A stretch of 64,000 nucleotides of DNA. Origin: Polynucleobacter sp. AM-25C3 (lineage in GTDB: Bacteria > Pseudomonadota > Gammaproteobacteria > Burkholderiales > Burkholderiaceae). Below are positions 57,080-64,000 of this stretch, piece after piece (the first letter of the stretch is position 1; each line of letters starts with the position of its first letter). Position numbers and translations under genes: made by a program. Below the pieces are notes generated by a model. It saw only the letters and a program-made list of their open reading frames with translations. It did no database searches and had not been told where the DNA came from. The stretch lies in the NCBI RefSeq assembly GCF_018882335.1, contig NZ_JACVOS010000007.1, forward strand, positions 1 through 64,000, read 5' to 3'.

Positions 57080-58633
57080 ATGAATCTGCTTTCTGCTGCC
57101 GCCAAGGTTAGCTCCCTCACGATGCTCTCCAGGATTACTGGACTCCTCCGGGAAACCCTGATTGCCCGTAGTTTTGGGGCCTCGGAGTGGACTGACGCCT
57201 TTAATGTGGCCTTCAGACTACCCAATTTGCTGCGCCGACTCTTCGCCGAAGGCGCCTTTTCCCAGGCATTCGTGCCCATTTTGGGAGAAATTTCCAGCCA
57301 AGGCGACGTAAAACAGTCCCAAATCCTCGTAAATGCCGTTGCCACGCTCTTATTCTGGGCTTTGCTGCTCACAGTACTCCTTGGGGTCGTTGGCGCCCCC
57401 CTGTTGATTCTGGCCATTGCTACAGGCTTTGAAGGCGGTCCAGCCTATGAGGCAAGCGTAGTCATGACCCGAATCATGTTTCCGTATATCGGCCTCATTT
57501 CCATGGTTTCCCTATCAGCCGGAATCCTGAATACCTTTGGCCGCTTTGCTATTCCGGCATTTACCCCAGTTTTACTCAATTTAGCCCTTATTGGCAGCGC
57601 CATCTTTTTGGCACCCTATCTGGATCAACCGATTTATGCCCTCAGCATCGGGGTTCTTTTGGGCGGCGTACTGCAGTTGGCAATTCAAATTCCGGCACTT
57701 TCTCGCCTAGGCTTATTGCCCAGGGTTGGTCTATTGCCAGGCGCAATCAAATCCGCTATCCAAAATCCAGACGCTAGACGGGTCATGAAATTAATGGGGC
57801 CGGCTGTTTTTGCAGTGTCTGTTGCTCAGATCTCACTGATCATTAATACCAATATTGCTTCTCGCTTACAAACTGGTAGCGTGTCTTGGCTCTCGTATGC
57901 CGACCGCCTAATGGAATTTCCAACAGCACTTCTCGGTGTCGCGCTAGGAACAGTCTTACTACCAAGCCTGAGTAAAGCAAATGCAAAAAATGACTTAGTT
58001 CATGCTGGTGAACTGTTGATCTGGGGATTGCAACTCACCTTTTTACTTGCCGCCCCTTGCGCAATTGCCCTCTTTATTTTTGGGGAGCCTCTTGCAGCAG
58101 TCTTGTATCACTACGGTAAATTTACCGCCCTAGACGTACTGATGACGCAGCGCGCATTGGCAGCCTACGGAGTTGGATTGATTGGCTTGATTTTGGTGAA
58201 GATCTTGGCTCCAGGCTTTTACTCACGCCAAGACATTCGTACACCAGTCAAAATTGGTTTGTTGGTTTTAGTAGCCACGCAGTTGGCCAACTTGGTTTTT
58301 GTTCCTTGGCTCGGGCATGCCGGATTAGCTCTTTCAGTTGGTGCTGGCGCCTGCCTTAATGCGACATTGCTGTGGGTAGGCCTGCATCGTCGTGGCGCCC
58401 TCCCCAGCGCTGCATGGTTAAAGTATTTGAGCCAGTTACTGCTTGCCTTAATTCCATTCTCATTCCTGCTGTATTACGCAGCGACTGCGCATGATTGGAT
58501 TGCACTTCAGCAAACTCCTTGGACTAGGGTTGGGTTGCTGGCCGCTTGGCTTGCTGCCGCTGCAGTGATTTACTTTGGAGCCCTAGGCCTTGTGGGTATC
58601 CGCTGGCAAAAATTCCTGCGTCATGCAAAATAG
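57080..58633 (+). CDS. murJ: Lipid II flippase MurJ
   Basis: MurJ moves lipid II to the outer face of the inner membrane for peptidoglycan synthesis. The 517-residue protein has about 13-14 hydrophobic segments and the MOP-family pattern, including the N-terminal SSLTMLSRITGLLRETLIAR and FRLPNLLRRLFAEGAFSQAF. It is divergent from rpsT. The SirB1 gene follows after 5 nt. Confidence 0.97.
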   Translation: MNLLSAAAKVSSLTMLSRITGLLRETLIARSFGASEWTDAFNVAFRLPNLLRRLFAEGAFSQAFVPILGEISSQGDVKQSQILVNAVATLLFWALLLTVLLGVVGAPLLILAIATGFEGGPAYEASVVMTRIMFPYIGLISMVSLSAGILNTFGRFAIPAFTPVLLNLALIGSAIFLAPYLDQPIYALSIGVLLGGVLQLAIQIPALSRLGLLPRVGLLPGAIKSAIQNPDARRVMKLMGPAVFAVSVAQISLIINTNIASRLQTGSVSWLSYADRLMEFPTALLGVALGTVLLPSLSKANAKNDLVHAGELLIWGLQLTFLLAAPCAIALFIFGEPLAAVLYHYGKFTALDVLMTQRALAAYGVGLIGLILVKILAPGFYSRQDIRTPVKIGLLVLVATQLANLVFVPWLGHAGLALSVGAGACLNATLLWVGLHRRGALPSAAWLKYLSQLLLALIPFSFLLYYAATAHDWIALQQTPWTRVGLLAAWLAAAAVIYFGALGLVGIRWQKFLRHAK

Positions 58634-58638
58634 CTGAT

Positions 58639-59481
58639 ATGCCAACACAACAACTCGACTATTTCACCTCCTTAGTTGCTGAAGACGAACACCTCCCTTT
58701 AACTGAGGCTGCGGTAGCCGTTGCACAGCATGCCTATCCCGACCTGGATGTGCAGGGAGCGCTCGATCAGATTGATCAATGGGGCAATAAGCTCAAAAAA
58801 CAAATTACCCCAGATACCCCACCGATTCAGCGTCTGCAATTGTTAAAGCATTTCTTTTACAACGACTTGGGTTTTGGTCCTAATTCCAATGATTTCTACG
58901 CGCCCGAGAATTCTTATCTCCACCAGATCATTGATAATCGCCGTGGTATCCCAATCTCCTTAGCCATCCTAATGATGGAGTTAGGCCAACAGGTTGGCTT
59001 GAATATTCGCGGAGTCTCTTTCCCGAATCACTTCATGATGCGCATCTCCTTGCAACAAGGTGAAATCATCATGGACCCATTGACCGGTGACTCGCTATCC
59101 AAGAATCAATTGCAGGAAATGTTAGACCCCTACCTTGACGCTAAAGGCTATCGCGGCGAACTCAGCCTGCCTCTGAATATTTTCTTGCGCGCCTCTAGCT
59201 CTCGAGAAATTCTCTCGCGCTTTATGAGAAATCTCAAAATGATTTATTCAGAAGACGAGCGTTGGGAGCGCTTACTCGGCATTCAGGAGCGTCTAGTGAT
59301 TTTGTTGCCAGACTCGAATGAAGAAATTCGCGACCGCGGTTTAATCTTTGCCCAGCTTGAATACGTGCGCCCCGCTATAGCCGACCTACATCAATATTTA
59401 AGCGAGATGCCAGGTGCAGAGGATGCGGCAGATATACGTGAGCACATCGCTACACTCGAGAGCCAAACTAAACTGCATTAA
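58639..59481 (+). CDS. SirB1 family transglutaminase-like protein
   Basis: A 280-residue protein with a transglutaminase-like N-terminal region (FFYNDLGFGPNSNDFY, RGIPISLAILMMELGQQVGL, PNHFMMRI) and a C-terminal helical TPR-like part (about residues 200-270). This is the SirB1 architecture; its biochemical function is not known and the catalytic cysteine of true transglutaminases is not evident. ATG at 58639 follows the murJ stop by 5 nt and gives the family N-terminus. Confidence 0.88.
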   Translation: MPTQQLDYFTSLVAEDEHLPLTEAAVAVAQHAYPDLDVQGALDQIDQWGNKLKKQITPDTPPIQRLQLLKHFFYNDLGFGPNSNDFYAPENSYLHQIIDNRRGIPISLAILMMELGQQVGLNIRGVSFPNHFMMRISLQQGEIIMDPLTGDSLSKNQLQEMLDPYLDAKGYRGELSLPLNIFLRASSSREILSRFMRNLKMIYSEDERWERLLGIQERLVILLPDSNEEIRDRGLIFAQLEYVRPAIADLHQYLSEMPGAEDAADIREHIATLESQTKLH

Positions 59482-59492
59482 GCACTCAAGTT

Positions 59493-59516
59493 CAGCAATC
59501 TCAAAAAGGATTGCTG
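59493..59516. repeat. Inverted repeat between convergent SirB1 and dedA genes
   Basis: CAGCAATC (59493-59500) and GATTGCTG (59509-59516) form an 8-bp stem in the 46-bp convergent gap. There is no T-run beside it, so termination by it is uncertain. Confidence 0.3.
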
Positions 59517-59527
59517 ATTGCTGGCGC

Positions 59528-60175
59528 TTATTTCTTTTTGCGCTGAAAGAGTTTGTACACAGCAGCCATCACAATCGGAATAGCGGCTGCGCCAATACCA
59601 ATCAATACGATGACATTGAGGTTCTGGCGAATGATGGGAATATTGCCAAAGAAGTAACCGGCCACCACCAGTCCAAATACCCACAAAAGTGCACCAGTAA
59701 TATTAAATAACTGAAAGCGCGAGAAATTCATTTCCGATACACCCGCCACAAATGGTGCGAAGGTGCGGATGATTGGCAGAAAGCGTGCCACGATAATTGT
59801 TTTACCGCCGTGTTTCTCATAAAAAGAATGGGTCTTGCGCAAAGCTGCTTGATCAATCCAGCGCGATTGGCTAGCAAAAATTCTTTTGCCGATCCAGCGG
59901 CCAATGAAGTAGTTCACGGTATTTCCAGCAATGGCAGCGATTAGCAATCCAATGCATAAAGTCCAGAGATTAAAATGCTCAGTAGCACAGTAGGCCCCGG
60001 CAATAAATAGCAATGAGTCACCCGGCAAAAATGGAGCTACAACTAATCCGGTCTCCGCAAAAACGATAGCAAAAAGTAAGCCATAAGCCCAATAGCCGTA
60101 TTGCTGAATCACCACGTCCAAATGACGATCAATGTGTAATAGCAAATCGCCTAACTGCAATAAGGTGTCGATCAA
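59528..60175 (-). CDS. DedA family membrane protein
   Basis: A 215-residue inner-membrane protein with about five hydrophobic segments. The DedA signature is present: FAETGLVVAPFLPGDSLLF, NYFIGRWIG, and the RFLPIIRTFAPFVAGVSEM arginine-containing motif. DedA proteins are thought to flip phospholipid or undecaprenyl phosphate carriers using the proton gradient. The TTG start is supported by GGAG nine bases upstream. It is divergent from miaA. Confidence 0.92.
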   Translation of the reverse strand: MIDTLLQLGDLLLHIDRHLDVVIQQYGYWAYGLLFAIVFAETGLVVAPFLPGDSLLFIAGAYCATEHFNLWTLCIGLLIAAIAGNTVNYFIGRWIGKRIFASQSRWIDQAALRKTHSFYEKHGGKTIIVARFLPIIRTFAPFVAGVSEMNFSRFQLFNITGALLWVFGLVVAGYFFGNIPIIRQNLNVIVLIGIGAAAIPIVMAAVYKLFQRKKK

Positions 60176-60243
60176 ATCGTGCTCCAGGTATTCGTTGCAA
60201 GGATATTAACAGGCTAGCAATACAGATTGCGTCATTTCATTCC

Positions 60244-60249
60244 TATAAT
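60244..60249 (+). promoter_or_regulatory. Candidate -10 immediately upstream of miaA
   Basis: An exact TATAAT is followed by five G residues and the miaA ATG. Transcription would start at or next to the ATG. The -35 candidate TACAGA (17-bp spacer) matches at 3 of 6. Confidence 0.45.
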
Positions 60250-60254
60250 GGGGG

Positions 60255-61259
60255 ATGCATACTGAACCCCACATTCAGCCTAAGCATGCCCCTGATCAAG
60301 CGCCAATACTGTGTATTGTTGGCCCTACAGGCGCAGGCAAAACCTATCTCGCAATGGCATTAGCGGAACATGCGAAATCCATTGGTCAAACCGTTGAATT
60401 AATCAGCATGGACTCCGCCTTGGTGTATCGCGGACTAAATATTGGAAGCGCTAAGCCGACCAAAGCAGAGCAAGTAGCAGTTCAACACCACCTGATTGAT
60501 ATCCTAGAGCCAACTGAATCCTACTCTGCAGCGCGCTTTGCAAATGATGCTAAGCGACTGTGTGAAGAAATTCGTGGTCGCGGAAATATTCCTGTTGTAG
60601 TGGGTGGCACGATGCTCTACTGGCGCGCATGGGCGCATGGCCTCTCTTCCCTGCCACCAGCTGATCCAGAAATTCGCGCCCGCCTAGATGAGCAAGGTAA
60701 AGCGATTGGCTGGCCTGCAATGCATACTGAACTCGCTAAATTAGATCCCGTTACCGCTGCACGCTTACAGCCCAATGACTCTCAACGCGTACAACGTGCA
60801 TTAGAGGTTTACGAAATCACTGGCAAACCCTTGTCTGAACTGCTGGCAAATTCACCAAGCGAGGATGGTAGAGAGGGCTCAGCCATTCCCACATGGATTG
60901 ATCTGATATCCCTAGAGCCCAGTGATCGCGCCCGCCTGCATCAGAGCTTAGAAAAACGCTTTGATGAAATGCTAGTCGGAGGACTGCTAGAAGAAGTTGA
61001 GGCGCTGAGAAAAAATCCAGACCTGCATGCGGACTTGCCTGCTATTCGTTCAGTTGGGTATCGACAAGTCTGGGAATATTTGGATGGCGAAGTCGACCAA
61101 GAAGAGATGCGTTATAAAGCGCTGGCTGCCACAAGGCAATTAGGGAAAAGGCAGTTGACTTGGTTGCGCGCAATCGCCGGAAGAAAGACTTTCGACCCCT
61201 TCAATCCAACTGAGTTGAATGCAGCCTTGGACTATTGCAAGCAAAGCATAGGTAAATAG
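60255..61259 (+). CDS. miaA: tRNA dimethylallyltransferase
   Basis: MiaA adds a dimethylallyl group to A37 of UNN-decoding tRNAs, using DMAPP from the IspH reaction. GPTGAGKTYLAMALAEH is the P-loop, SMDSALVYRGLNIGSAKP the DSx motif, and PVVVGGTMLYWRA and RSVGYRQVWEY follow. The 334 residues are normal. Its mRNA may be leaderless. It is convergent with purM. Confidence 0.97.
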   Translation: MHTEPHIQPKHAPDQAPILCIVGPTGAGKTYLAMALAEHAKSIGQTVELISMDSALVYRGLNIGSAKPTKAEQVAVQHHLIDILEPTESYSAARFANDAKRLCEEIRGRGNIPVVVGGTMLYWRAWAHGLSSLPPADPEIRARLDEQGKAIGWPAMHTELAKLDPVTAARLQPNDSQRVQRALEVYEITGKPLSELLANSPSEDGREGSAIPTWIDLISLEPSDRARLHQSLEKRFDEMLVGGLLEEVEALRKNPDLHADLPAIRSVGYRQVWEYLDGEVDQEEMRYKALAATRQLGKRQLTWLRAIAGRKTFDPFNPTELNAALDYCKQSIGK

Positions 61260-61273
61260 ACTTTTGCCGAGTA

Positions 61274-62326
61274 TTAAATAACGATTGTTTGTGGAGCACC
61301 AGCTGGACGCTCTACAACCTCGCCAACAATCCAAGCATGTAAACCTTCAGCCTTGAGGGATTGGATTGCAACATCCGCCTGATCAGCAGACACAATCACC
61401 ACCATACCAATGCCGCAGTTAAATACACGCACCATTTCTGCATCCGCTACGCCACCCTTCATCTGCAACCAGCGGAAAAGCTCTGGCATTTGCCAGCTAT
61501 CACGATGCAATACGGCTTGCGTATTTTCTGGGAGTACACGTGGCACGTTGTCTACTAAACCACCACCAGTAATGTGAGCCATACCCTTCACATTGATCTC
61601 ACCGATCAACTTCAGCAACTGCTTCACATAAATTTGTGTTGGAGCCATCACCACATCACCCAAGGGACGTCCACCCAAATCATCAGTCGGTTTTGCACCA
61701 GCACGCTCAATAATTTTGCGAACCAATGAATAACCATTGGAATGTGCCCCGCTTGAAGCAATTGCCAAAACGACATCACCAGGAGTAATCGTTGCACCAG
61801 TAATGATTTTGGATTTTTCAACAGCACCAACTGCAAAGCCTGCTAAATCGTATTCACCAGGAGGATACATACCAGGCATCTCAGCAGTTTCGCCGCCAAT
61901 GAGGGCGCAGCCAGACAACTCACAACCCATTGCAATGCCACCAACCACAGTTGCAGCTGTATCAACAGTGAGCTTGCCACAAGCAAAGTAATCCAAGAAA
62001 AAGAGGGGTTCGGCACCTTGAACCAAAATGTCATTCACGCTCATAGCCACCAAATCTTGGCCGATCGTATCGTGACGATTCCACTCAAAGGCCAGTCTCA
62101 GCTTCGTGCCAACACCGTCAGTACCAGATACCAAAACTGGCTCTTTATAGCGCTTAGGCACTTCAAAGAGAGCGCCAAAGCCGCCAATCCCAGCTAGCAC
62201 ACCTTCACGCATGGTTTTCTTAGCCAAAGGCTTAATGCGATCTACCAAATCATCCCCAGCGTCAATATCGACGCCAGCGTCACGGTAGGAAAGGCCTTTT
62301 GAGGAAGAATTAGTAGATGAGGTCAT
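61274..62326 (-). CDS. purM: Phosphoribosylformylglycinamidine cyclo-ligase
   Basis: PurM closes the imidazole ring to make AIR in purine synthesis. The 350-residue protein shows [20 protein letters not shown] at its start, [34 protein letters not shown], and [16 protein letters not shown]. It is a single gene, convergent with miaA and divergent from the permease gene. purN, two steps earlier, lies at 42.9 kb. Confidence 0.97.
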   Translation of the reverse strand: MTSSTNSSSKGLSYRDAGVDIDAGDDLVDRIKPLAKKTMREGVLAGIGGFGALFEVPKRYKEPVLVSGTDGVGTKLRLAFEWNRHDTIGQDLVAMSVNDILVQGAEPLFFLDYFACGKLTVDTAATVVGGIAMGCELSGCALIGGETAEMPGMYPPGEYDLAGFAVGAVEKSKIITGATITPGDVVLAIASSGAHSNGYSLVRKIIERAGAKPTDDLGGRPLGDVVMAPTQIYVKQLLKLIGEINVKGMAHITGGGLVDNVPRVLPENTQAVLHRDSWQMPELFRWLQMKGGVADAEMVRVFNCGIGMVVIVSADQADVAIQSLKAEGLHAWIVGEVVERPAGAPQTIVI

Positions 62327-62399
62327 GGCAGAGATAGAAGATTAGTAAAAAACACTACTTGGTCGGTAGAATCATTGAATTCTAGAGGATTCGAGCACG

Positions 62400-63389
62400 A
62401 TGGCTGAAATTTTTACCCCTTTTCTGACTGCATTTATTCTGGCTTACGCCTTGCGCCCAGTTTGCTTGTGGCTTGAGAGGCATCGCCTACCCCGCGCAGC
62501 TGCAGCTGCAACTGCCATGATTATTGGCCTGGGAGTGTGTTTTTTGATTTTGAGCCTGTTTATTACCCTCCTCAAAACCGAAATTCCCCTCATCAAGGCT
62601 CAATTTCCAGAATGGATCCAAAATACCCAATCTTGGCTTGGGCCCAAGTTAAGTGAATTTCAAATTGATGTGGATTGGAGCACCCTCAAGTCGAGCGCCA
62701 CTCAAAAGATTACTGAACACCTAAATGACAATTCCGATGCGTTGATGACATCCACACTAGAAACAGTGTTGATGTCGGGCAGCTCAGTTATTACCGGATT
62801 CGTTAATGCAGTACTGACGCTATTTGTGATGTTTTATCTATTGATCGACTGGGACCATTTTTTCAAACTAGTCAAATCGATTGTTCCAGTACGCGCGCAA
62901 GAAACCATTCACCATCTCGCCATGCATGCCGATGGTTTGCTCTCCCAATATCTCAGGGGCATGTTGATTGTTATTTCCATCATGTCTATTTTCTACAGTG
63001 CTGGATTAAGTATCATTGGAATTAAAGGCGCTGTGGCATTAGGTGTATTCACTGCGCTCATGATTGTGATTCCCTACATTGGGATCACCTTAGGCTTCAC
63101 CTTGGCGATCTTGGCAGCCCTTCTGCAATTTGGGCCTGGTGGTGCAATCATTGGTGTCCTGGTGCTGTATGGTCTCGGCCAATTCATCGAAGGCTTCTTT
63201 CTAACACCACGCCTAGTGGGCGAGCGGATTGGACTGCATCCCGTTGCCGTGCTGTTTGCCTTGTTGTTATTTGGAAAATTATTTGGCTTCTTTGGAGTGC
63301 TCCTAGCATTGCCAACCAGTGCAGTAGGTTTGGTTCTACTTCAGTATGGCTGGTCACGGTATACCCAAAGCCCGTGGTACCAAAAGTAA
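62400..63389 (+). CDS. AI-2E/PerM family permease, short N-terminus
   Basis: A 329-residue membrane protein of the AI-2E transporter (PerM) family, with about seven hydrophobic segments and the C-terminal GEGLHPVAVLFALLLFGK-like motif (RIGLHPVAVLFALL). Substrates vary in this family; signalling by AI-2 is not implied. It opens directly at FTPFLTAFILAYALRP, a stretch that in relatives usually follows a first helix of about 25 residues. The frame is closed by a TGA 24 nt upstream, so that helix is missing. The gene precedes hda by 12 nt, as in many betaproteobacteria. Confidence 0.85.
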   Translation: MAEIFTPFLTAFILAYALRPVCLWLERHRLPRAAAAATAMIIGLGVCFLILSLFITLLKTEIPLIKAQFPEWIQNTQSWLGPKLSEFQIDVDWSTLKSSATQKITEHLNDNSDALMTSTLETVLMSGSSVITGFVNAVLTLFVMFYLLIDWDHFFKLVKSIVPVRAQETIHHLAMHADGLLSQYLRGMLIVISIMSIFYSAGLSIIGIKGAVALGVFTALMIVIPYIGITLGFTLAILAALLQFGPGGAIIGVLVLYGLGQFIEGFFLTPRLVGERIGLHPVAVLFALLLFGKLFGFFGVLLALPTSAVGLVLLQYGWSRYTQSPWYQK

Positions 63390-63401
63390 ATTTCTGCAGC
63401 A

Positions 63402-64000
63402 ATGAATAACACTCCACTGCCACGGCAATTTGCTCTCGATATCAGCCATATCCCCACACCCAGCTTAAATAATTTTTTAGCTGGGGAAAATCTAGCGCTG
63501 CACTCTGCTTTGTTGGATTTAGCTAAATCCTGGCAAGTGAACACCCCAAGATTAGTAAGTGAGAACCCCTTAAATCAACGCTGGATGTATTGGTGGGGCC
63601 CTGAGGGCTCTGGTCGCACCCATTTACTCAGCGCAATTGGTAACGCCGCTCAGCAACTAGGGCTGGAGCACTTTCCTCTTACCCCCAATGAACCGATTTC
63701 TTGGGTGCGCCTAGAAGAAAACCTATCCACTCTCTGTGCAAGCGATAAACCCTCTGTAATCACTGTGGATGACGTGGATCGACTTGATGAACGCTTAGTG
63801 GCATCTTTATTTCGTATTCTGAACGCCATTCAAGGCAGCAAAGGGGTTCATATTTTCATGGCAGGCAACGCTGCCCCTGGCGCTTTAAGGCTCAGAGAAG
63901 ACCTGCGTACCCGCCTGGGATGGGGTTTAATCTTTCAAACCCATCTTTTGGGCGATGATGAGAAAATACAAGCATTACAACAAGCAGCGCAAGCGCGTGG
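63402..64000 (+). CDS. hda: DnaA-related regulatory protein Hda (partial)
   Basis: The first 199 residues of a DnaA-homologous AAA+ protein; the gene runs off the window. MNNTPLPRQFALDISHIP at the start, Walker A GPEGSGRTHL, and Walker B VITVDDVDRLDE are visible, with LREDLRTRLGWGLIFQTHLL matching the Hda/DnaA arginine-finger helix. It lacks the DNA-binding domain so far as can be seen. Hda with the sliding clamp stimulates hydrolysis of DnaA-bound ATP and limits re-initiation. It follows the permease by 12 nt. Confidence 0.9.
   Translation, partial: MNNTPLPRQFALDISHIPTPSLNNFLAGENLALHSALLDLAKSWQVNTPRLVSENPLNQRWMYWWGPEGSGRTHLLSAIGNAAQQLGLEHFPLTPNEPISWVRLEENLSTLCASDKPSVITVDDVDRLDERLVASLFRILNAIQGSKGVHIFMAGNAAPGALRLREDLRTRLGWGLIFQTHLLGDDEKIQALQQAAQAR

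Noticed and set aside
1..64000. CRISPR array, prophage or biosynthetic gene cluster
   Set aside because: No regularly spaced repeats, phage structural genes, or synthase-type megagenes were seen anywhere in the window.

Overview
The window looks like core chromosome of a betaproteobacterium in the Burkholderiales, most probably a Polynucleobacter-type freshwater bacterium. This is inference from four things: moderate GC judged by eye, tightly packed genes, a lysine/alanine/proline-rich RpoD tail, and gene neighbourhoods typical of that order (xseB-ispA-dxs next to a Rieske oxygenase; polA next to a DUF2782-like gene, thrB and a BPSS1780-type membrane protein; argF next to DUF3579 and rpsT). 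No database search was possible.

Layout. Positions 1-1200 are the only accessory-looking part: a left edge with repeats, a tRNA-Ile(CAT), inverted repeats, a second copy of the 5' half of that tRNA, and a vapBC-type toxin-antitoxin pair. From 1.2 to 6.8 kb lies the macromolecular-synthesis cluster rpsU-yqeY-dnaG-rpoD, divergent from tsaD. From 7.9 to 11.9 kb is an isoprenoid/folate operon (xseB-ispA-dxs-folE2). From 12 to 23 kb come a Rieske oxygenase with a sulfurtransferase, the polA-hydrolase-ZIP operon, the threonine gene thrB with a membrane protein, and uvrD. From 23 to 35 kb are four translation genes (valS, alaS, glnS and neighbours), galU, a TusA-like gene, the TctBA transporter and a Fe-S flavoreductase.

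From 36 to 44 kb are argD, ispH-fkpB, radC, rpmB-rpmG, and purN-methyltransferase-desaturase. From 43.5 to 52.4 kb is the run ribF-ileS-lspA-coaBC-dut, facing clpS-clpA. From 52.6 to 64 kb are a cold-shock gene, DUF192, argF-argG-ppnP, DUF3579, rpsT, murJ with a SirB1-type gene, dedA, miaA, purM, an AI-2E-type permease and a partial hda.

Most genes are housekeeping: replication and its control (dnaG, polA, hda), transcription (rpoD), aminoacyl-tRNA synthesis (valS, alaS, glnS, ileS), tRNA modification (tsaD, miaA), ribosomal proteins (S21, S20, L28, L33), cofactors (ribF, coaBC, folE2), purines (purN, purM), arginine (argD, argF, argG) and isoprenoids (dxs, ispA, ispH). No CRISPR array, prophage or biosynthetic island was seen.

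The observations most worth checking are three. First, a half-tRNA duplication beside integrase-arm-like repeats, apparently the scar of an integrated element. Second, a recurrent arrangement of a -10 hexamer 5-9 nt before the ATG at many first genes, which predicts leaderless mRNAs. Third, the histone-H1-like tail of RpoD. No convincing new multi-gene system is visible.
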